Below are positions 7,838-16,969 of a DNA stretch of 64,000 nt, piece by piece (within the stretch, counting starts at the first letter, position 1; each line of letters starts with the position of its first letter). Location of the stretch: assembly GCA_944387385.1 (NCBI GenBank), contig CALXES010000004.1, positions 62,001-126,000 of the forward strand, written 5' to 3'. The stretch comes from an uncultured Clostridia bacterium (GTDB taxonomy: Bacteria; Bacillota; Clostridia; TANB77; CAG-465). Both the position numbers and the translations under genes were made by a program. The notes under the pieces were generated by a model, which was not told the DNA's origin, did no database searches, and worked only from the letters and a program-made list of their open reading frames with translations.

Positions 7838-8983
7838 ATGAATAATGAAATAGGAGTATATGTACATATACCATTTTGCTTACGAAAATGTTACTATTGC
7901 GATTTTGCATCTTATGAGAATATGGAAAAATTAATAGAGCCATATATAAATGCACTTTGTGATGAAATATTAAAAAATTCAGAGATATTAAGTCAATATA
8001 AAATAACAACTATATATATTGGAGGAGGAACACCATCATATATTGATGCAAAATATATTAAGCAAATACTAGATACTTTAATGCTATTTACTGATAAAGA
8101 GTTTTTAAAGGAAGTAACAATAGAATTAAATCCAAATAGCGTTACAAAAGAAAAGCTTGAGATATATAAGAATGCTGGTGTAAATAGATTAAGTATAGGA
8201 TTACAGTCTATATATAATGATATATTAAAAATAATTGGAAGAGTTCATAAATTAGAAGATTTTGAAGAAGCATTAAAGATTGCAAATGATCTTTCTTTTG
8301 ATAATGTATCATTAGATCTAATATATCCTTTACCAAATTTAAGTCTAGAACAATTTAAAGAGACTGTAGACTATGCTATATCATTAAAGGAAAAAAATAT
8401 AAAGCATATTTCAATATATAATCTAGAAGTACATGAAAATACAAAGCTTGCTTTTTTACTTAATGAAGGTTATGTATCACTTGTTAATGAAGATACAGAA
8501 TATGAAATGTATAAATATTTGAAGGATACTTTATCTCAAAATGGATTTTATAGATATGAAATATCAAACTACGCAATAAATGGATATGAGTCAAAGCATA
8601 ATTTAAAATATTGGAATCAAGAACAATACTTAGGATTTGGTAGTAGCGCGTCAAGTTTTTTTGGTGGAAAAAGATACACAAACACTAAGGACATCAAAGA
8701 GTATATAAAAAGAATAAATAAAAACGAGATACTTTATGATGAATGTGAAGAGCTAGACTTATTATCTTTAATGAAAGAATATGTAATGTTAAACTTAAGA
8801 AAACTAGAGGGACTAAATAAAGATAATTTTAAAATAAAATATCAAAAAGAAATATATGATATTTTTGCAGAGGAAATAAATGAGTTAGAAAAACTTGGAC
8901 TTTTAGAAGAAAATAAAAAATATATAAAATTAACATCAAGAGGACTTGAAGTAGCAAATTTAGTTTGGGAAAAATTTATATAA
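7838..8983 (+). CDS. hemW: Radical SAM protein HemW-like
   Basis: The protein is a 381-residue HemW-type radical SAM protein, formerly annotated as coproporphyrinogen III oxidase-like. The N-terminal cluster motif CLRKCYYC (residues 14-21) binds the 4Fe-4S cluster. GGGTPS and the HemW-specific HNLKYW (HNxxYW) are present. HemW is thought to act as a heme chaperone rather than an oxidase; no heme synthesis genes are nearby. A GAGGAG ribosome binding site precedes the ATG, and polA follows after 19 bases, suggesting co-transcription. Confidence 0.9.
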   Translation: MNNEIGVYVHIPFCLRKCYYCDFASYENMEKLIEPYINALCDEILKNSEILSQYKITTIYIGGGTPSYIDAKYIKQILDTLMLFTDKEFLKEVTIELNPNSVTKEKLEIYKNAGVNRLSIGLQSIYNDILKIIGRVHKLEDFEEALKIANDLSFDNVSLDLIYPLPNLSLEQFKETVDYAISLKEKNIKHISIYNLEVHENTKLAFLLNEGYVSLVNEDTEYEMYKYLKDTLSQNGFYRYEISNYAINGYESKHNLKYWNQEQYLGFGSSASSFFGGKRYTNTKDIKEYIKRINKNEILYDECEELDLLSLMKEYVMLNLRKLEGLNKDNFKIKYQKEIYDIFAEEINELEKLGLLEENKKYIKLTSRGLEVANLVWEKFI

Positions 8984-9002
8984 TAAATAAAAAGGAGATA
9001 AT

Positions 9003-11774
9003 ATGGAAAAATTTTTAATAATTGATGGAAATAGTATTTTAAATAGAGCTTTTTATGGTCTAGCTGGAGCAAGAATGACGACTGCAGAGGGGATTCATAC
9101 AAATGCTATATTTGGATTTTTAAATATATATTATATGATTGTAGAAAAAATTAATCCAGATTATGTTGCGGTTGCTTTTGATTTAAAAGCACCTACATTT
9201 AGACATAAAATGTATGATGAGTATAAAGGTACAAGAAAGGGAATGCCAGATGAATTAAAAGAGCAAGTCCCTATAATAAAAGATGTACTTCGTGCAATGA
9301 ATATAAAGATATATGAACTAGAAGGATATGAAGCAGACGATATATTAGGTACTATTGCCTCTTTAAATGAGAAAAATAAAGATAGAGATATATTTACATA
9401 TATATTGACAGGAGATAGAGATTCATATCAATTAATATCATCTAAAACAAGTATAATCTTTCCTTCAACAAAAATGGGAAAAACAGATTATACAGTATAT
9501 ACACCAGAGCTATTAAAACAAGAGAAAAATATTGAACCTTATCAAATAATTGACATAAAATCTCTTATGGGAGACTCATCAGATAACATTCCTGGTGTAA
9601 AAGGAATTGGAGAAAAAACAGCATATAATCTTATTTGGAAATATACGACACTAGATAATATCTATAAAAATATAGATAATTTAGATGCAAGTCCTAAAAT
9701 AATAGAAAAGTTAAAAAATGACGAAGACATGGCAAGACTTAGCTATACACTTGCAACAATTAATAAAACTGTTCCAATTACATTAGATTATGAGCAAAAT
9801 AAAGTAAAGGATATAAATAAAAGAGAACTATATACTCTTTTTAAAAAACTTTCATTTAATAAATTTTTATTAAAGTATAATTTTGATGATATAAAAGGTG
9901 AAGTAGAGGATAAAATAGAAAAAAAATCTAATATAAAAATAGATGATGAAAATATCATAATAGTTACTAAAAACAATTTTTCTAAATATAAAGAGGAAAT
10001 ATGTAATGTATTAAATGAAGATGCTATATCATATATATTAAATATAAATTATGAAAATCAAGCTTTTAGTAGTAATCTGGATATAAATGATAAATCTTTT
10101 TTTAGTATTTATAGTAGCATTTCAGATAAGTGTTATATAATAAATCTTGATACATTTGATATATTAGATAAATTAGATAAAGAAATAGTATTTAATATAT
10201 TTAAAATATTTGCAAACTCAAAATGTAATAAATTAGGATTTAATATAAAGCAAGACATAAGATTTATATTTACTAATATATGCGATAAAATTTTAAATTT
10301 TAACTATGATTTGCTTATAGCATGTTATTTGTTAGATTCAACAAGAAATCACAAATTTAGTACTATTTTGAGTGAATTATATGGTATTATTTTAAGTACT
10401 AAAGATAATTCAGATGATCAAAAACAATTATCTTTATTTGAAATATCAGATGACAGTAAAAAAATAGATGCTAATTTATCAAAAGACATTTCTATTGCTA
10501 CTAAATGTATTTTTAATTCTAAAAGTATAATGGATGAAAAGCTAAAAAAAGATGGAATGTATGATTTAATGTATAATATCGAAATCCCGCTATCTGAGAC
10601 ACTTGCTAATATGGAAACAGTTGGAATGTATGTAGACAAAGACAAATTAGAAGAATTTGGTGTTCAAATTTCAAAAAGACTTTCAGAACTTGAAAAAGAA
10701 ATATATAGCTTAGCTGGAGAAGAATTTAATATAAATTCTCCACAACAATTAGGTGTTATTTTATTTGAAAAATTAAATTTACCTGGTAAGAAAAAAACAA
10801 AAACTGGATATTCTACAAATAAAGAAGTGTTAGAGTCTTTAGAAGAATATCATGATATAATTCCATTATTAATTGAATATAGACAAACAATGAAACTAAA
10901 GTCTACTTATGTTGATGGACTTAAAGCAACAATAAAAGAAGATTCAAGAATACATACTACATTTACTCAAACAGTAACTTCTACAGGAAGACTAAGTAGT
11001 ATAGAACCAAATTTACAGAATATTCCAATTAGACTTGAGCTTGGTAGTCGAATAAGAACATTTTTTACTGCACCAAAAGGTAAAAAAATTGTTGATGCAG
11101 ATTATAGTCAAATTGAACTTAGAGTCTTATCACATATATCTAAAGATGATACAATGCAGAATGCTTTCAATAGTGGAATTGATGTTCATAAAGTAACAGC
11201 TTCACAAGTGTTTGGTGTTCCTCTTGATGAAGTAACAAAGCAAATGCGTTCAAAAGCAAAAGCGGTAAACTTTGGTATAGTATATGGAATAAGCGAATTT
11301 GGACTTGCAAAAAATATTGGAGTTTCTTGGAAAGAAGCAAAAGAGTACATAAACACCTACCTTAATAAGTATCATGGTATTCGTGAATTTATGAAAAATA
11401 TAGTTGAAGAGGCAAAGGAGAAAGGATATGTGTCTACTCTTTTTGGAAGAAGAAGATATATTCCAGAACTAAAAAATAAAAACAAAAATATAATACAATT
11501 TGGTGAACGCATAGCAATGAATACTCCTATTCAAGGAAGTGCAGCAGATATAATAAAAATTGCTATGAATAATCTATATAAAGCATTAAAAGACAATAAC
11601 TTGAAATCAAAGCTTGTAATGCAAGTTCATGATGAATTAATTGTAGAAACCTACGATGATGAAATAGATATAGTAAAAAATATTATGAAAGAAGCGATGG
11701 AAAATGTAATAAAACTAGATATACCTTTAGATATAGATTTAAATGTTGGAGAAAGTTGGTTTGATGCAAAATAA
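9003..11774 (+). CDS. polA: DNA polymerase I
   Basis: The 923-residue family A polymerase is used in Okazaki fragment processing and repair. Residues 1 to about 290 form the 5'-3' nuclease (LIIDGNSILNRAFYG, YEADDILGT, GDRDSYQLI, GDSSDNIPGV). The middle region (about 300-540) keeps the 3'-5' exonuclease fold length, but the catalytic DxE residues are not seen, so proofreading is probably absent, as in many Gram-positive enzymes. The polymerase domain has motif A DADYSQIELR, motif B RSKAKAVNFGIVYG and motif C QVHDELIVE. The ATG follows AAAGGAGATAAT. Confidence 0.98.
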   Translation: MEKFLIIDGNSILNRAFYGLAGARMTTAEGIHTNAIFGFLNIYYMIVEKINPDYVAVAFDLKAPTFRHKMYDEYKGTRKGMPDELKEQVPIIKDVLRAMNIKIYELEGYEADDILGTIASLNEKNKDRDIFTYILTGDRDSYQLISSKTSIIFPSTKMGKTDYTVYTPELLKQEKNIEPYQIIDIKSLMGDSSDNIPGVKGIGEKTAYNLIWKYTTLDNIYKNIDNLDASPKIIEKLKNDEDMARLSYTLATINKTVPITLDYEQNKVKDINKRELYTLFKKLSFNKFLLKYNFDDIKGEVEDKIEKKSNIKIDDENIIIVTKNNFSKYKEEICNVLNEDAISYILNINYENQAFSSNLDINDKSFFSIYSSISDKCYIINLDTFDILDKLDKEIVFNIFKIFANSKCNKLGFNIKQDIRFIFTNICDKILNFNYDLLIACYLLDSTRNHKFSTILSELYGIILSTKDNSDDQKQLSLFEISDDSKKIDANLSKDISIATKCIFNSKSIMDEKLKKDGMYDLMYNIEIPLSETLANMETVGMYVDKDKLEEFGVQISKRLSELEKEIYSLAGEEFNINSPQQLGVILFEKLNLPGKKKTKTGYSTNKEVLESLEEYHDIIPLLIEYRQTMKLKSTYVDGLKATIKEDSRIHTTFTQTVTSTGRLSSIEPNLQNIPIRLELGSRIRTFFTAPKGKKIVDADYSQIELRVLSHISKDDTMQNAFNSGIDVHKVTASQVFGVPLDEVTKQMRSKAKAVNFGIVYGISEFGLAKNIGVSWKEAKEYINTYLNKYHGIREFMKNIVEEAKEKGYVSTLFGRRRYIPELKNKNKNIIQFGERIAMNTPIQGSAADIIKIAMNNLYKALKDNNLKSKLVMQVHDELIVETYDDEIDIVKNIMKEAMENVIKLDIPLDIDLNVGESWFDAK

Positions 11775-11799
11775 GAATATTTTGAAAAGAGGGGGATTA

Positions 11800-12363
11800 A
11801 TGAAAAAAAAGAGTTTATTCAAAAGTCTTATACTAATGTCAATTATTGGTATAATTATAATAGGAATATTAGTACTAAGAACATTTGTTTATCCTTTGAA
11901 ATATAAAGAACAAATAGTAGCTCATAGTATAAGTAATAATTTAGATCCATACTTAGCACTTGCAGTAATTAATGCAGAAAGTGGTTTTGATAAATATGCA
12001 ACTTCAAATAAAGAGGCAAAAGGTCTAATGCAAATTACAGAGGCTACGGCAAAAGAAATAAATGAAGCTACAAAATCTACTGAGGAGATAAACGATACAA
12101 CTATATATGATATAGACGTAAATGTAGAGATAGGTTGCAATTATCTTGCCTCTTTAATATCAAGATATAATGGAAATTATTATATCGCAATTTGCGCATA
12201 TAATGCTGGAATTGGAAATGTCAATAAATGGTTAGAAACAGGAATTATAAGCAGTACACTTGATACAACAGATATTAGTCTTCCTTTTGCAGAAACTACA
12301 AACTATCTAAAAAAAGTTATTAGTAATTATGAGATATATAAAAAGATATATCCATCACTATAA
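11800..12363 (+). CDS. Membrane-anchored lytic transglycosylase (SLT domain)
   Basis: The 187-residue protein has an N-terminal membrane anchor (about residues 12-30) and an extracellular SLT domain that cleaves peptidoglycan glycan strands. The catalytic Glu lies in INAESGFDKYA; GLMQITEATA, GCNYLASL and CAYNAGIGNV are the usual substrate-site motifs. I place the start at the ATG at 11800 after GAGGGGG; the frame also opens upstream inside polA, but without a ribosome binding site. A hairpin with a T run follows. The distance to polA (25 bases) allows co-transcription. Confidence 0.9.
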   Translation: MKKKSLFKSLILMSIIGIIIIGILVLRTFVYPLKYKEQIVAHSISNNLDPYLALAVINAESGFDKYATSNKEAKGLMQITEATAKEINEATKSTEEINDTTIYDIDVNVEIGCNYLASLISRYNGNYYIAICAYNAGIGNVNKWLETGIISSTLDTTDISLPFAETTNYLKKVISNYEIYKKIYPSL

Positions 12364-12372
12364 ATGCATATA

Positions 12373-12405
12373 AAGAGGAATGTATAAAAACATTTCTCTT
12401 TTTTT
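12373..12405 (+). terminator. Terminator after the lytic transglycosylase
   Basis: The stem AAGAGGAATGT/ACATTTCTCTT (one G-T pair) with a 6-base loop is followed by a T run. Confidence 0.8.
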
Positions 12406-12455
12406 GAAATTTTATAGCAAATTTTCTTATGTTTTAGTTTTATATTGTTAAAAAC

Positions 12456-12484
12456 TAGACAAAACATAAAGTTAGTGATATAAT
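12456..12484 (+). promoter_or_regulatory. Promoter of yebC
   Basis: TAGACA (12456-12461) and TATAAT (12479-12484) are separated by 17 bases. Confidence 0.7.
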
Positions 12485-12495
12485 TTAAAGGCATT

Positions 12496-12518
12496 ATAGT
12501 AACATAAAACGTTACTAT
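12496..12518 (+). other. Leader hairpin before yebC
   Basis: The perfect 8-base-pair stem ATAGTAAC/GTTACTAT with loop ATAAAAC lies about 12 bases after the -10 box, within the expected 5' leader. There is no T run, so it is not a terminator; it may stabilise the transcript or bind a regulator. Confidence 0.5.
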
Positions 12519-12562
12519 TTATTAATTAATAAAAATTTTATGAAAGATGGAGGGATAAAGTT

Positions 12563-13288
12563 ATGAGCGGACATAGCAAATGGGCTAATATTAAAAGAAA
12601 AAAAGAAGCCACAGATACTAAAAGAGCAGGTATATTTTCTAAACTTGGAAAAGAGCTTACTGTAGCAGTTAAGATGGGAGGGAGCCCAGACCCGAATGTC
12701 AATCGTAAACTAAGGGATGTAATTGCAAAATGTAAGGCAAATAATATGCCTAATGATAATATAAATAGATGTATACAAAAAGCAGCAGGTGATGCAAATG
12801 CAGATAATTATGAAGAAATTACATATGAGGGATTTGGACCTTGTGGTGTTGCAGTAATTGTTGAAGCAACAACAGATAATAAAAATAGAACTGCAGCTGA
12901 CGTAAGACATATATTCTCTAAATCAGGTGGTTCATTAGGAGTTAATGGCTCTGTTGGATATATGTTTGAGAAAAAAGGATATATCTTAATTGAAAAAGAT
13001 GAAAATACTAATGAAGACGATTTAATGATGACAGTATTAGATGCAGGAGCAGATGACTTTGTGCCTGATGAAGAATATATAGAGATATTTACTTCACCTG
13101 ATACATTCTCAGAAGTTTTAGAAGCTGTTGAAAAAACTGGTGCAAAAATTGTTGAATCAGATGTAAGACAAATTGCAAATATGAAAAAAGAGCTTACTGA
13201 AGAAGAAGAGGAAAAGATGCAAAACTTCCTAGATAAAATGGAAGAAAATGACGATGTTCAAAACGTTTGGCACAATGCAGATATATAA
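12563..13288 (+). CDS. yebC: YebC/PmpR family protein
   Basis: The 241-residue TACO1/YebC family protein starts with the diagnostic MSGHSKWANIKRKKE and contains AGIFSKLGKEL, GPCGVAVIVEATTDNKNR and FSKSGGSLG. Family members have been described as transcription regulators and, more recently, as translation factors easing stalls at proline stretches. A GGAGGGAT ribosome binding site precedes the ATG. It is transcribed alone from the promoter at 12456. Confidence 0.96.
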   Translation: MSGHSKWANIKRKKEATDTKRAGIFSKLGKELTVAVKMGGSPDPNVNRKLRDVIAKCKANNMPNDNINRCIQKAAGDANADNYEEITYEGFGPCGVAVIVEATTDNKNRTAADVRHIFSKSGGSLGVNGSVGYMFEKKGYILIEKDENTNEDDLMMTVLDAGADDFVPDEEYIEIFTSPDTFSEVLEAVEKTGAKIVESDVRQIANMKKELTEEEEEKMQNFLDKMEENDDVQNVWHNADI

Positions 13289-13324
13289 AAATACATAAAT
13301 TTGTAATAAATTTGAAATAAAGTG

Positions 13325-13383
13325 TTGACTTTACATAACAGAAGTGCTATAATAAAAGTGTAGAGTAATCTATGTTATGTAAA
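13325..13383 (+). promoter_or_regulatory. Promoter with paired inverted operators before the nuclease-fold gene
   Basis: TTGACT (13325-13330) and TATAAT (13348-13353) have a 17-base spacer. A perfect 11-base inverted repeat flanks the expected start site: TTTACATAACA at 13330-13340 lies in the spacer, and TGTTATGTAAA at 13373-13383 runs into the ribosome binding site AAAGGAGG. As the left arm is upstream of the transcript, the repeat should act as DNA, such as a pair of repressor sites, rather than as an RNA hairpin. Confidence 0.65.
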
Positions 13384-13399
13384 GGAGGTTGTTGTTTTA

Positions 13400-14017
13400 A
13401 TGTATTATAGTAATAAATTAGGCTTTTATTTAAAGCAATATACTACACAAATAATAGTTGGTATTGTATGCTTAATTATAATTGCTTCTGGTTTATTCTT
13501 ATACTTCAAAATTAACAGCAATACTCAAAATTCAACAGTTGTTAGTGGATCAGTAGAAAACAATAATGAACAAACTAATACTGAAGTAAACGTAACAGAA
13601 GATGAAACAATTCTACCAGAAGATCTAAGAACTTTAGAAGCAGGACAAAAAGTAACTGTTAAAGTTGCTACAATTGATGATGAAGGAGTTTTAGTTTTAA
13701 TTTCTGGAGATAAAAGAATAAATGCTAAAATGATTGGTACAGACTTTTCAAAAGAAATGCCAGATACCATATATTCAATAGATCAAGATTTAGCTGGTAA
13801 ATATATTGATATATCTTTTGATGAAACTAAAGTTTCAAATGGATATGCAATGGTGTATATTTATTCAGATGAAACTACTCTATACAATGCTAAACTACTT
13901 AAAGAAGGTAAAATCGTATTAGATTCAAATATAAGTAAAAAAGCATTAGAATATAATAAATTAGCAGAATCTCAAGCATATGCTAAACAAACATTAGCTG
14001 GTGTTTGGGGAGAATAA
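13400..14017 (+). CDS. Membrane-anchored nuclease-fold (SNase-like) protein, probably inactive
   Basis: The protein has 205 residues. Residues about 15-38 form a membrane anchor, followed by an Asn/Thr/Glu-rich linker and, from about 80, an OB-like domain resembling staphylococcal nuclease: KVTVKVATIDDEGVLVL, AKMIGTDFS, NAKLLKEGKIV and the typical end AESQAYAKQTLAGVWG. The catalytic Arg of RLIGxDxPE and the following Pro-Glu are not kept, so nuclease activity is unlikely. It may have a binding role at the cell surface. The start ATG has AAAGGAGG upstream, overlapping an operator-like arm. Confidence 0.65.
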   Translation: MYYSNKLGFYLKQYTTQIIVGIVCLIIIASGLFLYFKINSNTQNSTVVSGSVENNNEQTNTEVNVTEDETILPEDLRTLEAGQKVTVKVATIDDEGVLVLISGDKRINAKMIGTDFSKEMPDTIYSIDQDLAGKYIDISFDETKVSNGYAMVYIYSDETTLYNAKLLKEGKIVLDSNISKKALEYNKLAESQAYAKQTLAGVWGE

Positions 14018-14021
14018 ATAA

Positions 14022-14142
14022 GCATGCCGAGCTAGGGAAAAACCTTAGTTTTCATATATCAACCTCTTATGATCGCCTCTATAGCAATGTAGAGGCATCT
14101 ATTTTGTTTACAACAGACTTAAAAAGCTTAAGTCTGTTTTTT
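14022..14142 (+). ncRNA. Structured intergenic region with three hairpins
   Basis: After the nuclease-fold gene lie three stem-loops: CTAGGG/CCTTAG with an A5 loop (14032-14048), GCCTCTA/TAGAGGC with an 8-base loop (14075-14096), and a strong terminator AACAGACTTAA/TTAAGTCTGTT followed by T residues (14112-14142). This could be a long 3' untranslated region with two terminators or a small RNA. It does not match a riboswitch or housekeeping RNA that I recognise. Confidence 0.4.
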
Positions 14143-14156
14143 ATTGCCTCTTTATA

Positions 14157-14185
14157 TTGAACAATTAATAATTTAATGATAATAT
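14157..14185 (+). promoter_or_regulatory. Promoter of the + strand dockerin gene
   Basis: TTGAAC (14157-14162), a 17-base spacer and TAATAT (14180-14185) with an extended TGA before the -10 box. Confidence 0.65.
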
Positions 14186-14220
14186 GTAATTATATTGTAT
14201 AGGAGGTTTTAAATATAAAA

Positions 14221-15552
14221 ATGAAAACTAAAGAAAAAATTAAAAAAATATTTTCTATAGCATTACTATCTATTATGCTATTAAATATGAGTTGCATTAA
14301 TGCTGTTGAGTTTAATCCAGGTGGAACAGGAAAAGATGACGAGACCTACAAAGAATATACCGCTACTCTTGTCGATTTACAGATAAATAGTATTATGGCT
14401 TTAAATTTAGATGAATTAAATGATACAAATAGTGATGCTTTATCTCTTGTAGGATCAGTAAAAATTAATAAAAAGATTGATGAAGATAATATAGAATACT
14501 TAAATGAAATGCCACAAATTTCATTAGTAGACGAAAATAACAATACTATATCCATAGCTGAAGTAATACCTCAATCTGAATATAGTATGACTCAAAGTGA
14601 TTTATACTATATAAACTTATATGATTTAGATGTTCAAGAAAGACAAACATATAGACTAGTCGCAAAAATAACAGATAATGATAATAATGTAATTACTAAA
14701 GATATTACTTATTCAGATAGTCTAATATTTAGTCAAGGAACTAGCTATAATATGTCATATGAATCAGTAAATAATATATTAAATATTAGTTTTAGTAAAG
14801 TAAATTCATCAACCGAGGTACAAGAGGAAGAAGAAGAAAGATTTATAATTGGACTTTTACTAAATGAAACATATAATTTATTAAATGAAAATGGTGAAAT
14901 TGTAGAGACATTTTATACTTATCCTGATGAATTAATTACTTTTTACAATTTACCTATAGGAGAGTATTTTATACAGCAAAAAAGTAATCCTGAACTTACT
15001 TTTAATTTATTTAATGTAACAAAGGAAAATATCAAAGTAGTTATTATTAATTCTACAAATTTTTTACCAGATAATTTTTATATAAATATAAATGTAAAAG
15101 ATGAAAATAATAACCCTGTTCCTAATGCATTAATACATATATATGATGACAATAATAGCTTAATTTATGAGGGAAAAACTGATAATAATGGATATATGCA
15201 ATATACTTTTGAAGTAGAAAATAAATTAAATGTAAGATTAGATTGGCATGCACAGATAGTTAATGTAGAATATGGTATTGTAAATTCTTCACCACAATAT
15301 TTCCATGTTTTTCCAGATATATCTACAGTAGATGTTGAGCTAATTAATTACTCAGAAAATTATGAATTTAAAAAAGGAGACTTAGATAAAAATGGAGCTG
15401 TAAATGCCAATGATGCTGCTGTAGCACTAGATCTATACAAATATGGTAATGTTACAGAAAAAGATATAGAAATTGGTGATATGAATGATGATGGAGTAAT
15501 AAATGCAAATGACGCTGCTCTTATACTTGATGTGTATAAGTATGGTGGATAA
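14221..15552 (+). CDS. Secreted dockerin protein with Cna-B-like domain
   Basis: This 443-residue protein has a signal peptide (about residues 1-28, ending near NAVEF). The middle (about 200-375) looks like beta-sandwich repeats, with NVKDENNNPVPNALIHIYD and NNGYMQYTFEV as in Cna-B or carboxypeptidase-regulatory-like domains. The C-terminus is a type I dockerin: two calcium loops, DLDKNGAVNANDAA and DMNDDGVINANDAA, each followed by a YKYG turn. It is expected to be exported and to bind a cohesin. It is the only + strand member of the local dockerin set. AGGAGG lies 14 bases before the ATG, a long spacing. A TAAAGAGGC hairpin ends the gene. Confidence 0.85.
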   Translation: MKTKEKIKKIFSIALLSIMLLNMSCINAVEFNPGGTGKDDETYKEYTATLVDLQINSIMALNLDELNDTNSDALSLVGSVKINKKIDEDNIEYLNEMPQISLVDENNNTISIAEVIPQSEYSMTQSDLYYINLYDLDVQERQTYRLVAKITDNDNNVITKDITYSDSLIFSQGTSYNMSYESVNNILNISFSKVNSSTEVQEEEEERFIIGLLLNETYNLLNENGEIVETFYTYPDELITFYNLPIGEYFIQQKSNPELTFNLFNVTKENIKVVIINSTNFLPDNFYININVKDENNNPVPNALIHIYDDNNSLIYEGKTDNNGYMQYTFEVENKLNVRLDWHAQIVNVEYGIVNSSPQYFHVFPDISTVDVELINYSENYEFKKGDLDKNGAVNANDAAVALDLYKYGNVTEKDIEIGDMNDDGVINANDAALILDVYKYGG

Positions 15553-15560
15553 TATGTATT

Positions 15561-15582
15561 TAAAGAGGCAAAAGCCTCTTTA
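15561..15582. terminator. TAAAGAGGC hairpin after the + strand dockerin gene
   Basis: The perfect 9-base-pair stem TAAAGAGGC/GCCTCTTTA with loop AAAA is followed by a T-rich tract. It is one of five copies of the same stem in this region. Confidence 0.8.
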
Positions 15583-15684
15583 TTTTATTTTCATATTCTG
15601 ATATAATAAAGAAGTTATCAATAAAAAGCAGCACAAGAACATTTGTTTACTTGTGCTATATAAATAAGATTGGAGGAATAATAA

Positions 15685-16083
15685 ATGAAAAAAGAGAAAT
15701 CATGTGGAGCAATTATATATAATAGCAATAAAGAAGTATTAATTGTAAAACATACTGCAGGTCATTGGGACTTTCCAAAAGGGCATATGGAAAAGGGAGA
15801 AGATGAGTATCAAACAGCTATTAGAGAAGTAAAAGAAGAAACAAATATTGATATAGATTTGTATAAAGAAAATAGATATACTATTAATTATTCTCCAAAA
15901 GAGGATATAGATAAAACAGTAGTCTTTTTCTTAGCAAAAAGTAAATCAAACGATTTAAAAAAGCAAGAATGTGAAATTTCAAATATTGGTTGGTTTAAAT
16001 ATGATGATGCTCTTAATATTCTTACATATGATATAGCAAAAGAGCTTTTAAAAAGGTCATATAATGATTTAAAAAACAAATAG
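15685..16083 (+). CDS. Nudix hydrolase, MutT/Ap4A hydrolase-like
   Basis: The 132-residue protein has a complete Nudix box from about residue 34: GHMEKGEDEYQTAIREVKEE. This binds the metal for cleavage of nucleoside diphosphate-linked compounds. The opening KEKSCGAIIYN and the HWDFPKGH before the box resemble diadenosine polyphosphate hydrolases; the actual substrate cannot be told. TTGGAGGAATAAT precedes the ATG. It stands alone between a dockerin gene and a long gene-poor stretch. Confidence 0.88.
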   Translation: MKKEKSCGAIIYNSNKEVLIVKHTAGHWDFPKGHMEKGEDEYQTAIREVKEETNIDIDLYKENRYTINYSPKEDIDKTVVFFLAKSKSNDLKKQECEISNIGWFKYDDALNILTYDIAKELLKRSYNDLKNK

Positions 16084-16107
16084 TATAAAATAACATTAAA
16101 GAGAAAA

Positions 16108-16135
16108 AATAGAGTAGATGTTAATCTACTCTATT
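16108..16135 (+). terminator. Terminator-like hairpin after the Nudix gene
   Basis: The perfect 12-base-pair stem AATAGAGTAGAT/ATCTACTCTATT with loop GTTA. The T run is poor. Confidence 0.65.
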
Positions 16136-16710
16136 AATTCTTTGTAAGTCTAAAATATCCAACGGAGATATAAAATGCATTTTGGTAATTATCATTACCA
16201 GAAAGATATATATAAATAGATAATAGCATATTACAAAAATCTTCTTTCAACTTCTATTACATATAATAAGCTGGCCAAGTCCTACAATATATAATAGAAT
16301 GTTTATACTAACTAGTATTTGTATAAACTCAAAGATTTAAGTGGCAAACAATACACTATTATCTAGTATTTTTAATATATTATTAGTTATAATATATACA
16401 ATAAGCTTTATATTAATATGCTCTCTAGTAATGTTAAATCACTTAGATATTATAACATTACATAATATAAATGTCAAGAGCGTATTTAATATAAAATAGT
16501 AGGAAAGAGATAATTTTTTTAAAAAGGGTTTATAATAAAGATATAAGTATTTTTTGCATTTTGACGTTATCTAATAGAAGTAAATAGAATTAATATTAAA
16601 TTATTATAAATAAAAAAATATTTATAATAATTGTTTATGAAAATTTTTAAAACTAATAGAGAGAGAAGAGACAATGTAAATGATCAAGAAGAGTGGTTCT
16701 AAAGTTTTAC

Positions 16711-16726
16711 ACGATTGCGCAAAATA
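16711..16726 (+). repeat. 16-base direct repeat, copy 1
   Basis: ACGATTGCGCAAAATA, identical to the copy at 16970-16985. It contains the palindrome TTGCGCAA and lies 30 bases upstream of a promoter. Confidence 0.75.
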
Positions 16727-16756
16727 ATAATTTTGTGAAAATAGGAGTAGGATTTA

Positions 16757-16785
16757 TTGACTTAAGTTATAGTATATGATATATT
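16757..16785 (+). promoter_or_regulatory. Likely promoter of the tyrosine recombinase
   Basis: TTGACT (16757-16762) and TATATT (16780-16785), spacer 17, extended by TGA before the -10 box. The leader to the recombinase ATG would be about 310 bases. Confidence 0.5.
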
Positions 16786-16969
16786 TACAGTAGTAAGTTT
16801 ATCATTACATATATATATGTATGTTTATAATATATTAAATATTTTAAGCTTTATATTTCCATTTTAACGCATTTTTATATTAGCTCTTATAACTTTACTT
16901 ATATTTTATTTTTTAGCTTGTTTATATCTAATATGTTTCTTACTCTAGACTTAATTTTAGATAATACTT

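Noticed and set aside
9903-10620. Proofreading activity in DNA polymerase I
   Set aside because: The region has the right length, but the DxE metal-binding residues of the 3'-5' exonuclease are not visible.
14022-14100. SRP RNA, c-di-GMP or c-di-AMP riboswitch
   Set aside because: The opening GCCGAGCTAGGG is suggestive, but the conserved core elements of these RNAs are not found downstream.
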